Shown one piece after another: positions 52,879 through 64,000 of a stretch of DNA of 64,000 nt. The notes below the pieces were generated by a model. It did no database searches. It had not been told where the DNA came from and saw only the letters and a list, made by a program, of their open reading frames with translations. Numbering within the stretch: the first letter of the stretch is position 1; every line of letters starts with the position of its first letter. Origin of the DNA: Favolaschia claudopus (taxonomy: Eukaryota > Basidiomycota > Agaricomycetes > Agaricales > Mycenaceae); assembly GCA_037176885.1 (NCBI GenBank), contig JAWWNJ010000110.1, positions 744,001-808,000 of the forward strand. The letters are read 5' to 3'. The position numbers and the translations under genes were made by a program.

Positions 52879-55133
52879 ATGACCGCTGCATTCAGACAGA
52901 GCTCAACTCCCCCACTCATGGCGCCCAGCCCGCTCTCTTCTACTGCTCCCTTCCCCACCGCCCACTCATCACGCTCCTCGTCCGCCCACACCTTGTCGCA
53001 GCAGCAGGACTCTGCCATTCATCCTCTTCCCCAGCTCCCACCTCTTCCTCACGGCGACCTCCGTGTGCTCAAGGTAGCACCGGACCAAATCTCTCAGGAC
53101 TCGTACTTTTCACGCCAGAACCATATTTCAAACGACGGTGACAGGATCGGTCCTCCACCACCGTCTCCTCCAGCAAGCGTCGACCTTGCTGTTGACCACG
53201 GCGAACCTCCCATCCTCGACCTCGCCAGCCCTAGCACCAGTTCTGGGCGCGTCATCTTTGACGAACCCGAACCGTTGCATCCAAATGTCTCCTCATCAGC
53301 CGCATCAACTTCCTCCTCCGCGCTGCGTGCCGAGTCTCTCGTGCGCTCATCAACCGACGTAAAGCTCGTCTTTCGCACACCTACCATCCCTGCCATCCCT
53401 CCTTCCGAATCTGTCGTTGACACGTCCTTAAAAACCACCCCTCTTCCCCCCGATTCCTACCTGGCACCGCCCTCGTCACGGCCCACACGCCGGAACACGA
53501 CTGGTTCCACTACTTGGTCTTCCTCGGGGCTTCATCCCCTTCGGACTTCCCTTCATTCCCAGTTTGGCTCTCAACCTCACACATACGAAGCGGAAGATCT
53601 CGAGGGCGAGCTTGCATCCGACATACAACAGCATGCCGACCAAATACGTAGAGAGCGTATGTCGAAGCGCGCGAAACAGCAGCAGGAGGCAGAGGCCGCG
53701 CTCACACGCAACGAGCGCGCGCCGCAGCGTCGAGAATCAACAAAAGACGATGTCGTATTGGTCGGAAATCTCATTGGCGAAGACCATGCCAACTATGTGC
53801 TCATGTACAATATGTTGACTGGAATCCGCGTCGGTGTCTCCCGATGTCAGGCCAAAGTCAAGCGCCCCCTCACGGACGAAGACTTCTCTGCACGGCATAA
53901 ATTTTCGTTCGATATGTACGGTCCCATTAACTCCGCTATCCGAGTCTCTCCTGACGTTTCAACATAGTGTCGGGAATGAACTGACTCCTTCCGCGAAGTA
54001 TGATTTCAAGTTCAAAGACTATGCGCCGTGGGTTTTTCGCGAATTGCGTGAAGACTACTTTCACCTTGATCCTGCCGACTACCTCCTCTCGCTCACAGCC
54101 AAGTACATCTTGTCCGAGCTCGGCTCTCCCGGCAAATCCGGTTCCTTCTTTTACTTCTCCAGGGACTACCGCTTCATCATAAAAACAATACACCACTCCG
54201 AACACAAGTTCTTACTTTCCATCCTCAAGGATTACCACCACCATGTGAAGAATAATCCACATACGCTGCTGTCCCGATTCTACGGCTTGCACCGTGTGAA
54301 ACTGCCCGAGGCCGGAAAATCCATTTTGTCATCATGAACAACCTCTTCCCTCCACACAGGGACGTCCACGAGACATATGATCTTAAGGGAAGTACTGTGG
54401 GCCGCGAATACCCCGTTGAAAAAGCCGCAACCAATCCTCGTGCCGTTCTCAAAGACCTCAACTGGATCAATAGCGGGAAGATGCTCGAACTAGGCCCCGA
54501 AAAACGTGCTCTCTTGACCGAGCAGTTGCGACGCGATGCCGAGTTTTTGCGGAAGATTTATGTGATGGACTACTCCCTCCTCATCGGTATCCACAAGATG
54601 GAGCGTGGAAATCGCGACAACGTGCGACGCAACACTCTCAAGGTGTTCTCTCCTGGAATTACCATGCACCGCCGCGCAACGACCGTGGCCAAGGGCGGCA
54701 CGTCACCCGAGGCCATCGCCATGCGACGCGCGATGCGTGAATCCAACCCAGAGCGGTTGGGTCAGGGCAGGAGCGCGTTGTTGTTGCCTGAGGAAGACAC
54801 GGGAGACAGACGTGACTTCATATTCTATCAGGACGAGGGTGGTTTACGCGCCACGGACGAGGCAAACGAGTCTCTGGACAAAATCTACTATCTCGGCGTC
54901 ATTGACATTCTCACTCCGTACTCTACGGTCAAGAAGCTTGAACACTTTTGGAAGGGGCTCAGCGCCGATCGGGTAAGTGGTTTACTCTGAATTGTTATGC
55001 CCTCTGATCTCACGATTGTCCTCAGCACAAAATCAGCCCCGTCGAGCCGGGTGAGTATAGTGAACGGTTCTTCTCTTTCATGAAAGCCGTCATGCGAGGA
55101 GGAGGTGGCGGGGAGCGCTTCAAAGCCGAATAG
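52879..55133 (+). CDS. MSS4: Phosphatidylinositol-4-phosphate 5-kinase (Mss4 type), apparent 1-nt frameshift
   Basis: Makes PI(4,5)P2 at the plasma membrane. A disordered N-terminus (to about 53700) precedes the PIPK domain: [20 protein letters not shown]; the P-loop-like [10 protein letters not shown] with Lys in [34 protein letters not shown]; and the activation-loop end [18 protein letters not shown]. Introns at about 53917-53969 and 54974-55024. Reading moves from one frame to another within the conserved stretch [17 protein letters not shown] near 54305-54312, with no room for an intron. One base appears to be missing, so this is either a sequence error or a broken allele. Because MSS4 is essential in yeast, error is more likely. 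Confidence 0.88.
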
Positions 55134-55737
55134 CAATCATCCATTCTTTGTTGTTCCTCCGCCAACTCCGCCGATATGGATAGCTCGCGGCTTTCCAAGG
55201 CACAATAGGTCTTGCATATGCCTATGCCTCTCCATGCCTCTCTCCCTATCCGACATTTTGCACACGCACCATCATCGTGTATTTGTAGCCCTCGCCGCAT
55301 TCATGCACCAACGACGACGCTCCGCACCAGCATTAACTTATATTAACCTAATCTTTGCTATTTACGCACTCCGCCACGCTCTTTGATACCTTATACTTCG
55401 ATATTCTTCTCCGTTTTGCGCTTTCATGGTCGCCCACGCTCCTTTGGCTGTATGTATGCCACTCTGCACTCTGGCTTTGGCCGATGCTGCCTCACACTCG
55501 TTACCTGGTTTCGATGCCTCATCTACAGACGGACTGGATAATTGTGCTACTTTATAACTACGTCGATAGATACTTCCAAAAAAACTCTCATACTCCGCAG
55601 TTGAAATGGAAGGAAAGGAAACCGAAGGGAGGAACTGAAGCGAAAGGGTTACGAGATTAAACAAAATGCATCCACGTGACCGTGTTGGCGACGCGTGGGT
55701 TACGTAACGCGTTAACGGTCCCTTGCTCTCCTCCACA
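55134..55737. other. Intergenic between MSS4 and SMC2
   Basis: 604 bp holding the MSS4 3' UTR and SMC2 promoter, pyrimidine-rich around 55240-55480. An MCB-like ACGCGT lies at 55691-55696 and an ACGCGTT at 55706-55712, close to the SMC2 ATG; ACGCGT is the MBF site of G1/S genes in fungi. No gene is supported. Confidence 0.45.
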
Positions 55738-58700
55738 ATGCGCATCGAGGAGCTTGTCCTGGAAGGTATCTTCTCTGCTCTCCGATGAAGCGCGACTCTG
55801 AAACACGCCAAAGGATTCAAGTCCTACCCTGTCCGGACTCAAATAACTGGATGGGACGCGTCTTTCAATGCCATTACTGGGCTCAATGGCACGGGCAAAT
55901 CCAACATTCTCGACGCGATCAGCTTCGTCCTAGGGCTCACCAACATGTCTACTGTATGCTGAATCTTTGCATATGCCACCGAATCGACTGACTGGGCGCA
56001 GATGCGTGCCGCGAATCAAACGGACCTCATATACAAGCGAGGGCAGGCAGGGGTGACCAAGGCTAGCGTCACCATTGTATTCGATAATTCAGACACCAGC
56101 AAAAGCCCTCTCGGTCATGAATCGTCCAAGCAGATTACCGTGACGCGCCAGGTATGTCGGATGGGCAGCAGATGTATGATGGGCTAACGCGCCACTGAAG
56201 CTCTCACTTCCGAATGTGACGAAATATCTCCTCAATGGGCACAAGGTTACACAGCAGGCGATACAGAATTTATTCCAGTCCGTACAGCTGAACATAAACA
56301 ATCCGAATTTCGTTATTATGCAGGGTAAGATCACCAAGGTATGCACCCATGGCTTACAGGAGTGCCATATGCTAATTCTTTGTTCAGGTCTTGAATATGC
56401 GCCCTCAGGAAATTCTCGGCATGGTGGAAGAGGCCGCGGGGACACGTATGTTCGAAGATCGGAAGGACAAAGCAATCAAGACCATGTCGAAGAAGGACAA
56501 GAAAGTGCAGGAGATCACAGCGCTTCTCGCTGAAGAAATCACCCCGAAATTAGACAAGTTGCGGAAGGAGAAGCGCAAGTTCATTGAGTTTCAGAAGTCG
56601 GAGACGGAGCTGCAGCGGATCGAGCGTGTGCTGCGGGCTTGGGAATGGGAAGAGGCGCGTCAGCGGGAGAAGCAAAAGCGCAAAGAGATGGCGAAGAAGC
56701 AGGGTGATGTGGAGACGCATGAAGGGAAGAGGGATACGTTCCAGCGTGAGTGTGATGCTGCTGAGGAGGAGAAGAAGGAGGTCGAGGAGAAGCGGAATCA
56801 AGAGCAGCGCAAGGGTGGGAAGCTGGCGAAACTTGAGGAGAGTGTTGCGGAGCTGGACAAGGGCGTCGTCAAAGTTCGCACTCAGGTTGAGCTTAAGAAG
56901 GGGTCAATCAAAGACGAGGAGACCCGGGTGAAGGAATGTCGGACTCAGCAGGAGCAGGTCAGAAGCCATTGTTACTTCAATCACGATTCTCTCTAAACCG
57001 GGCTGTAGGACGCAGGCTCGATTGCAGTCAAGAAAACGGAAGTTGACGCCGTTAATGCTGCTTTCAAAACTGTGAAAGACAAGCATACTGGTCTCACCGA
57101 CAAACTTGCGTCTGCCGAAGAACTACTGCAGAGTCTGCTGACCGGTCTGTCGAATAACAAAGACAATAAGGCCACTGGCGGTGGCGGCTACATGGGACAG
57201 CTCGCAAATGCAAGGCAACAGGCGACGCAAGCAGCAGCCGAGGAGCAGCAGAGTCGTGTTAAGCTGGGGATGAGCCAGACCGAGTTGAAAACTTTGGAGG
57301 CGCGTTGGAAAGCTCTGGAACGTGAGGCTGGCGACGGGCGGAAAAAGCTCGAAGCTATGCAGAAAACCGTTGAGGATTGCCGCAACAAGGTCGCACAGTG
57401 TGCTTGGAGTCAAGAGAAGGAAACCGCTGCCGAGGGCCGCCTTCAGGAGCTTAAAGCACAAGTGGCGTCACTTGAAAATGTTCGTCGTTCATCTCCTTCG
57501 AGTTCTTCCCGATCTGACTGTTGCACAGAAACGCGACAGGGTTCAACAGGGTTTAGGCTACCTAGACTTCAAATACGCCCTGGGTCCCCATTTTGACAGA
57601 AGAAAAGTCAAGGGCCGCGTCGCCTTGTTGCTTAAGTTGGCGAGGGAGAATTACCCCTCAGCACAAGCCCTGGAGGTAGCCTCAGGGGGAAAGCTCCAGA
57701 GCGTTGTTGTGGACGACGAGAAGGTTGCGAAGGACCTCTTGAACAGTCGTTTGGAGAGGAAGGTCCACTTGATTCCACTGAACAAAATTGAGCCCCGCAC
57801 TATCAGTGCTGCGGTAAGTCGCTACAATATTGGCCCGTCGTTGTCGCTGAGAACACAGTAACAGAAATTGCATCACGCTGAGAAGATCGGCAACGGTCAA
57901 GTACGCACGGCACTCTCGCTTGTCAACTATCCTGCGAATGTCTCGAAAGCCATCGAGTTTGTTTTCAGCGATATACTCATCTGCGATACTCCCGAAATTG
58001 CGAAAGCGGTTACGTTCCACGATCAAGTGAGAGTCAAGTCCGTGACGTTGGCGGGTGATTTGTACGATCCTTCTGGTTCCCTGTCTGGTGGTTCGGCACC
58101 CAATACCACGGGTGTTTTGATCCGGGTACAAGAACTACTGGAGGCGGAAGATCAACTCGACGACGCCAAGGGTCGTTTGCGGGACCTGGAGAGCACACAT
58201 GCCCAGTCTCAGAAAGTTCGCGAAGAGTGGAAAGCGCGAGTCAAAGAGCTGGACATGCGGTCACACGAGCTGAACCTAATGGAACAGCAGATACAGGGTA
58301 GTAATGCAACCCAGGTAGGCCCCACTACAGATGGCCCGATTCTGTGCTAAAACGCTCTTTCTCAGCTTGGCGCTCAAGTCGAAAAGCTGAAACAGACCAT
58401 CGTGGATCTGAACGCGGCGATTCAGACTGCGCAGGCAAAGCAAGCCGAAGCCCATGAGGATTGTGAACGCCTTAAACGAGACATGGACGAGTTCAAAAAC
58501 AATAAAGACGGCAAAATTGAAGAGCTCAAAGTCATTCTCTTTGCTCTCCATTTAATTCAGCACTTATCGTATGTATAGGCTGATATCTCTAAGCAGAAGG
58601 CAGCATTGCAAAAGCACTCCGTCATTGTCAAGACACAGCAAAGAGAACAGCAAACGGCTGTGTTAGAACTTGGTGCGTTCAGTTCAAGCGTCGTGCCGTG

Positions 58701-60060
58701 CATTGATATAATGCCGATCCCAGAGCAAATGGAGACCGATCTCGAGAAAGGCAGAAACGCGGTAGACGATGCAAACGCCGCTGTCGCAACTCTTAAGGAT
58801 GAGCTCATCAAACTTGAAGATCTTCTGGTGAAAAAGAAGGTAACGGGATGAGCCACCACGATTTTCTTCAGCTATGGATGTCTCAATTTGTTGCTAGGCT
58901 GCATACGATGATGCCAATGCTCAGCTTCAAGAAGAACGTGCCACTCTCAAGCGCTTCGATAACGAACTGCAGGCCCTTGATCGCGTCATCAAAGACAAGA
59001 AACAGGCCATCTCTAAGACGGAGTTGGCTATCCAGAAACTCGGGATTGAAATTCAGAATCTGACAAAAGAGGCGAATGCCGCATCGAACATGGTGGCCAA
59101 TCTCGAGAAAGAGCACGAGTGGATCCAAGAAGAAAAGGAGTGAGTACGCACGGTATCATTGATAGCATTTTCTGAACAGTTTTCTAGTCAATTTGGAAAG
59201 CAGGGGGGACAGTTCGACTTTGCAGCTCACAACATGCCTGAAATGAAAACACGGGTCGAGGAATTAGCGACCAAGACCAAGGGCATGAAGAAATCTATCA
59301 ATCCGAAAGTCTTGGCCATGATTGATAAGTGAATAAACATGTTCATGTCCACTGGCCTCTACTTAACCAATAATTCAGCGTCGAAAAACGAGAAGGTAGC
59401 CTCAAGAAAATGCTGTCAACAGTTTTGAAGGACAAAGAAAAGATCGAAGAAACCATTGCGGAGCTGGACAGGTACAAACGGGAAGCCTTGGAGTCGACTT
59501 GGAAGAAGGTCGATGGGTGCGTCTCAGACAAATCTCGCGCATTCTCCCAGTCTTTGAGACGCATTCATTCGCAGCGACTTTGGCGGGATCTTTGCCGAAC
59601 TATTGCCAGGGAACTTTGCGAAATTGCAGCCACCAGAAGATCAAGACTTGATGCAGGGTCTCGAAGTCAAAGTGCGACTCGGGAGCGTATGGAAGCAGAG
59701 TCTGACAGAGCTGAGCGGTGGTCAACGGTGGGTGTTCCGTATTCTCATCGAGTAAGATGGCTGACTTCCTTGTCGGCCAGGTCTCTTATTGCCCTGTCTC
59801 TCATCATGTCACTGCTGCAGTTCAAGCCTGCGCCGATGTATATTCTCGACGAGATCGACGCGGCGCTGGATCTCTCCCACACGCAACACATTGGGCAATT
59901 GTTTCGAACGCGATTCAAGGGATCTCAGTTCATCGTCGTCTCTCTCAAGGAGGGACTCTTTACCAATGCCAATGTGCTCTTCAAAACCCGGTTCCGTGAT
60001 GGGACGTCCATCGTGGAGCGGACAGCACAACGGTCCACGTCCTCGATGTACGACAAGTGA
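55738..60060 (+). CDS. SMC2: Condensin subunit Smc2
   Basis: About 1,200-residue SMC ATPase with at least ten introns. Starts [20 protein letters not shown]. Walker A is [35 protein letters not shown] follows, the Smc2-specific block. Two long coiled coils surround a hinge ([20 protein letters not shown] at about 58030-58090). The signature [17 protein letters not shown] spans an intron at about 59730-59780, and Walker B is [12 protein letters not shown]. Ends SSMYDK. With Smc4 it forms the condensin core that compacts mitotic chromosomes. Several introns were placed by frame (for example [13 protein letters not shown] near 57480-57530). Confidence 0.92.
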
Positions 60061-60568
60061 GAGAAGGGCCGGATCTTTGCTTTCGTCTATCCTATTTAAT
60101 CTGAATATCTATCAACGTGTACACTATGCACTACTTATGTATGTTTTTAGCTGGCTGGTCACTCTTGACGCTCTGAAGTCTGGCAACGTTGGAGTTGCGA
60201 ATCCCTCTCAGTCGCTTCATTTCGCATTATCCCACCGGTCTGTGGAATCCCAAGACTATTCTAAGGTACATACACACGATTCTGACGCTGATTTGCTGCT
60301 GTACATACAGCCCTCGTCGCGTCGGCCATATTGGGCGCGATGATCAACGATGATGAAGGTGATCTTCCCGAATCTTCGCACAGCATATTGACGGAGATCA
60401 GATCGAGTGTCCGTTGCTCTCTCTCCAACATGCTTTCATTGTGCATTGTTGGGATGTTTCTGTCTGCACAGACTGCACATATTACCACCACCTGCTTCGC
60501 CGCTACGTTCGGTCTTTTGACCTCTTCAGGTCCAACCTCCATTCTTTACCCCACACACTCTTTCTGCA
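60061..60568. other. Intergenic
   Basis: 508 bp between SMC2 and the DUF6534 gene, same strand. Small ORFs (60331-60597) look like chance. Nothing else recognised. Confidence 0.45.
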
Positions 60569-61941
60569 ATGAATCCCAATCTGCTTGGAGGGATTGAGAT
60601 CGGGGCACTTGTAGCGGTTATTCTGCTGGGTATGGTCACGGTCCAGGTAAGTCCTCCGCCGGCATTCCTCGACTCCTACTAATTGAACAGATTTACGTGT
60701 ATTATATGAACTTCCCTCTTGATTCCAGAATCATCAAGGCTCTGGTGCGTAACTGACTCCGATTGCTTTTCGAATGCCAAAACAGCAGTGCTTAGATTGC
60801 TATAATCTGGATAACCGAGGCCGCTCATGCTGTAGCAACCTGCCATGGGATGTATAAGGTAACGGTTACACGATACGGCCACCTAGACTTGCCTATACCT
60901 CTTGAGCTTTGCATGGCTGCTATTCTCGGCAACGCGATTCATCCTGTGGTGCAGGCGCGTTGCATTCTGTATCGTCTCGTTTACTGTTCTTACAACATCC
61001 TGTACAGGCCATATTTATCGCTCGCATCTACCAGTTTTCCAAGCACTTGTCGAATCGGGCCCTCACAGCCGTTTGCTGGGCCATATCTGGATTCACGTTG
61101 GGTGCAACAGTCTTGCTCTCGATAAAGGTGTTTGCCGCCACCTCCCTTGATCTGTTCGAAGAAGAATGGGATTGGCTCATTCTCGGCTTATTTGGGGCGA
61201 CGGGTGGAGTTGACTTGATAATCGCCGCGTCGATGTGCTACTACACCCTCAAAATTCGAGCGATATTGAAAGTCGAGTACGTCGCTTTTTAGTTTGCTCT
61301 TCGATTCATATGCTCATGGCCGCAATACAGGACTGGCACAATAGACACGATTATATCGTGGACTGCTCGTGAGCAAATGCTGGACTGGTTTTGTCGTTGT
61401 TTGAACGCATTCCGCAGAGACGGGGTTGTTCACATGCATGGCTGCAATCGCAGTGGCTGTCTGCGTTAGTCTGATTCCTTGTTGGATGCTCTGATTTTGG
61501 ATCCTTACTGAATGCGACAGTTCGCTACCATGAGACGTGACCACGTATGGCTTCCCCTTCTCATTGTTACAACCGGAAGTGTGTTGTCTTCTTGCAATTT
61601 TCAATCAATACCACTGACGCTGATTTCCATGTTTAGTTTATAGCAACTCCCTCCTGTCTTTACTCAATGGAAGACTGAATCTTGGCTATCAAACCGAGTC
61701 CCCTTTCGTCTTCTCCCTTTCAACATTCCGCAAAACGAATCGCAGTCGCGGCCTACGTAATGCGCAATTTTCGGTGAGTGTGGTGAGGCGACAGGTTCAA
61801 AGATGATCAACTGATTCTCAGCAGGATCCTCCCAACGTCCACCTAGAATTACCACCGCCCGCGACACCGAAGCCGGGTTCTATTTGGGTAAGATTCAGGC
61901 TGGATTTTGTTCGCTGTGTACTGACCCGATCGCTCTTTTGA
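60569..61941 (+). CDS. Seven-TM DUF6534-type membrane protein
   Basis: ATG 60569: MNPNLLGGIEIGALVAVILL then GMVTVQIYVYYMNFPLD, the common start of DUF6534 proteins. Further TM segments: AIIWITEAAHAVATC; LELCMAAILGNAIHPVVQAIF; LTAVCWAISGFTLGATVLL; LILGLFGATGGVDLIIAAS. Also TGTIDTIISWTAQTGLFTCM and the family end block YSNSLLSLLNGR. At least seven introns. The one before AIFIARIYQF may use a GC donor (CAG|GCGCGT) or a GT donor a few bases upstream, which would drop VVQ. The tail after 61830 is uncertain: the stop at 61941 is in frame, but a GTAAGA donor at 61888 could extend it. No function is known for the family. Confidence 0.72.
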
Positions 61942-62177
61942 AAGGCTGGGTCAACGCGTGCTGGATCCACCCATGCGGAATCAGCAGGGATGACGCGCCA
62001 CTACACATTGGCACGCATGTCGACTGTCCAACAACCTCCGCTGGGTTTACCAATGGCCGTATGAATGCGGCACACTGTATCTTCATCGCTTTGTAATTAT
62101 AGCCCTGTATTGAAAGAACATTTTCGCGCTTCGGTTGTTATGCTCTAGACCCCTACAAAATGTCTCCGATTTTGCCT

Positions 62178-63466
62178 CTACTCGTCCTTCGCCTCTTTGC
62201 CCCACACTGTCCTCTCAACTTCGACTCGTCCTCCGGTTATTGCCAGCCACAGTCCCTTACCGGCGGTGGCGAGAGGGCTGAACATGCCCACACGTGCCCG
62301 GTACGCGGTGTACGCGGGATACTTTGAAGCAGTAATGGCTTCGGTATACAGTGTGGAGGAAAAGAAGAGTATGGAAAGGGCCACTGCGGGTGTCAACGGA
62401 GCGATGGCCGTCAGCAGGGAGCCCAAGTCGAATTTTCCTGCCACGAATGCTGAGGTGCGCAGGTTGGTGATGGAGAGGAGCTGGGAGGAGGGGAGGGACG
62501 CAATGTTCATGATCCACCAGAAGGATTGTTCGCAGGCGAAGTTGGGATGCCGCGACCATGCCCAGAGACCACGCGTAACGAAACCGCGTTCTGCGTCGGC
62601 GGGAGCCCATTGGAGGCGCGAACCTATCCATTGGTGGGTGGTGTGGAAGCGGCGGGGCTCGTGTTTGAAAGCTTGGTAGGCGTATTGTTGGTTGTCTGAG
62701 GTGAACTCTAGGACGAGGATGAGGAGGGAGAGAAATATGACGAAATAATCGCGGTTTTCGAGGGGCTGGGGTGGTTGGGATGCGGCGATGTAGGCGGGAA
62801 TGCCGAGCGCCAGCAGGAGGACGTTCTGAATGAAGCCTGTTTGTTGAATATGATATGAGTGAAAGTCACCAACGAAAAGAATTGCACAGCACTGATGAAG
62901 CCGAGGTTGAATATTTGGAAGAGAATTGGGTGCATTTGCTGGCGAAGGACGAGCCAACGGTAGTCTTCGTCCTTGCTGTATCAATTTTTTTTTTGTTAGC
63001 TACGCGGATTGGAGGTGAGAAATGCCACGTACAGGTTGAACAGACCGCGCCTGTACGTGTTGTAGCTCAATCTACGCGTATATGAGGAGATGTGAGGGAG
63101 AGCACGGCGTCAAGCAGCAAACCTAAACATCCAAGTTACAATGAGCGCCAGCATCATGAGAGCTCTCGGGTTGTATGCCCCCGGTGGGATACCGAGGGAG
63201 GCGGGTGTGTATGGAACGAGATAGAAAGGCTGCGTTTGGGGCCAGAGCGGAAGCAAGGCGAAGTACGCGGTGTAAATGGTCGGCAAGAACGTCCAGAGGC
63301 GGTCGACTTGGGAGACATTGGAGGTGATTATGGACGCGACGTAGGTTGCGACTGTCGAAAAAATGCAAAACTGGACCGGCCACTGGAAAGCAGGGGGGAT
63401 GGAGCCGAGAACGTCCATGGCGTCGGTGGTGGAAGAAGTCGTGGGCAAGGTCAAAGCTAAGATCAT
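62178..63466 (-). CDS. DUF1295 / steroid 5-alpha-reductase-like integral membrane protein
   Basis: Starts at ATG 63466 (or in-frame ATG 63418, MDVLGSIPPAFQWP). Contains ASIITSNVSQVDRLWTFLPT, ALMMLALIVTWMFR, a middle exon with FNLGFISAVQFF, and the C-terminal GLWAWSRHPNFACEQSFWW, the motif shared by DUF1295, steroid 5-alpha-reductases and ICMT-type methyltransferases, where it contributes to NADPH or SAM binding. About 6-7 TM segments. Two or three introns around 62830-63120. The true substrate is unknown. Divergent from the peroxiredoxin gene. Confidence 0.78.
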
Positions 63467-63818
63467 ACGACGAATTTTAGGGAATTACGGCGGATACTTC
63501 CCACCTCTCACTCTCCCACCGCTACAAATGGTCACTCACTCTCTACATTTTTTGTGTGTTCACCTCTGTTCACCTCAGGCTGAGGTATAAACGTCTGTAC
63601 ACCGTTCAAGACGAAGCGTTGACGCCTGTTTCAATTATTCGAAGGCCTTGGCAATGGCTATAGCGATTAAGCATTCTCTCGTGACAGGCACCATTGCGCC
63701 ATCGATTTTGTGTCTCGTCGCGCACGCCATTCTTGTCAATTCTTCGTCACCTTGAAGGCTTTATCTACTTAAGCCAGCTTTGGTCGCCTAATCCCCATCT
63801 TGCTTCCTTCTTATCCAA
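63467..63818. other. Divergent promoter region
   Basis: 352 bp between the DUF1295 gene and the peroxiredoxin gene. TATAAA at 63585-63590 on the plus strand is about 230 bp from the peroxiredoxin ATG. A direct repeat GTTCACCTC(T/A) occurs at 63558 and 63568. Confidence 0.45.
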
Positions 63819-64000
63819 ATGGCCTCTTTCCCCAAGCACGAGTACTCCCTCCGTCTCGGCAGCACCGCGCCAAACTTTGACGCAGAGACGACCATCGGCA
63901 AGATCAACTTTCACGAATGGCTCGGTGACTCTTGGGTATATATATGTTCGCGCTTTCATTTTTATCTCGTTTTTACTCGACTTTCCAGGGCATTCTATTC
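63819..64000 (+). CDS. 1-Cys (Prx6-type) peroxiredoxin, 3' truncated by window end
   Basis: Starts MASFPKHEYSLRLGSTAPNF at 63819 and continues DAETTIGKINFHEWLGDSW, then an intron (GTATAT ... CCAG, about 63937-63988) and ILF at the window end. The SLRLGSTAPNFDAETT ... HEWLGDSW pattern is characteristic of Prx6/yeast Prx1-type 1-Cys peroxiredoxins that reduce peroxides with one catalytic Cys; that Cys (in the expected PVCTTE motif) lies beyond the window. Confidence 0.85.
   Translation, partial: MASFPKHEYSLRLGSTAPNFDAETTIGKINFHEWLGDSWVYICSRFHFYLVFTRLSRAFY

Noticed and set aside
54303..54312. Programmed -1 frameshift in MSS4
   Set aside because: No slippery heptamer or downstream pseudoknot is evident; a missing base is simpler.

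Overview
The window is gene-dense, intron-rich nuclear DNA from a fungus, almost certainly a mushroom-forming basidiomycete (Agaricomycetes). The signs are many 45-60 nt introns (often 5-12 per gene), short intergenic gaps, fungal core genes (SEC14, ILV5, UTP22, UTP18, MSS4, LCL3) and families typical of basidiomycetes: DUF6534 and other 7-TM proteins, an AA14-like LPMO, UstYa/DUF3328 proteins, and ankyrin/MYND proteins. I see no prokaryotic operons, CRISPR arrays, tRNA or rRNA genes.

Layout. 1-30 kb is mostly conserved housekeeping: a Nup159/Nup214-type FG nucleoporin (5' truncated), pICln, an SH3 protein, a four-TM membrane protein, a divergent pair of secreted enzymes (M28 aminopeptidase and AA14-like LPMO), a proline-rich coiled-coil protein, SEC14, LCL3 and TAH18 (divergent, 85 bp apart), ILV5, transaldolase and UTP22. 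30-41.7 kb is an accessory block: two paralogous 7-TM genes, a But2-like membrane protein, three UstYa/DUF3328 genes, a GNAT acetyltransferase, a tiny secreted peptide and a MITE-like inverted-repeat element. 41.7-64 kb returns to core genes (UTP18, OLA1, MMTAG2-like, MSS4, SMC2, a 1-Cys peroxiredoxin cut by the window end) mixed with lineage-type genes (GNAT-ankyrin protein, PCD/zinc-knuckle fusion, ankyrin/SEC-C/MYND protein, DUF6534 7-TM, DUF1295).

The most striking feature is one OLA1 intron of 537 nt that is really three complete introns joined back to back. Each has its own donor, branch point and acceptor, with AG|GT junctions and no exon between. Each carries an 89-nt box C/D-snoRNA-like element, and the three copies have no indels relative to each other. 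All three keep a 10-nt stretch complementary to the peptidyl-transferase region of 25S rRNA. The second theme is the three UstYa-type genes, a family used to cyclise fungal RiPP peptides, lying within 8.1 kb together with 7-TM genes. A third theme is extreme gene structure: 5- and 7-nt microexons and several GC-AG introns, which are needed to keep conserved proteins in frame.
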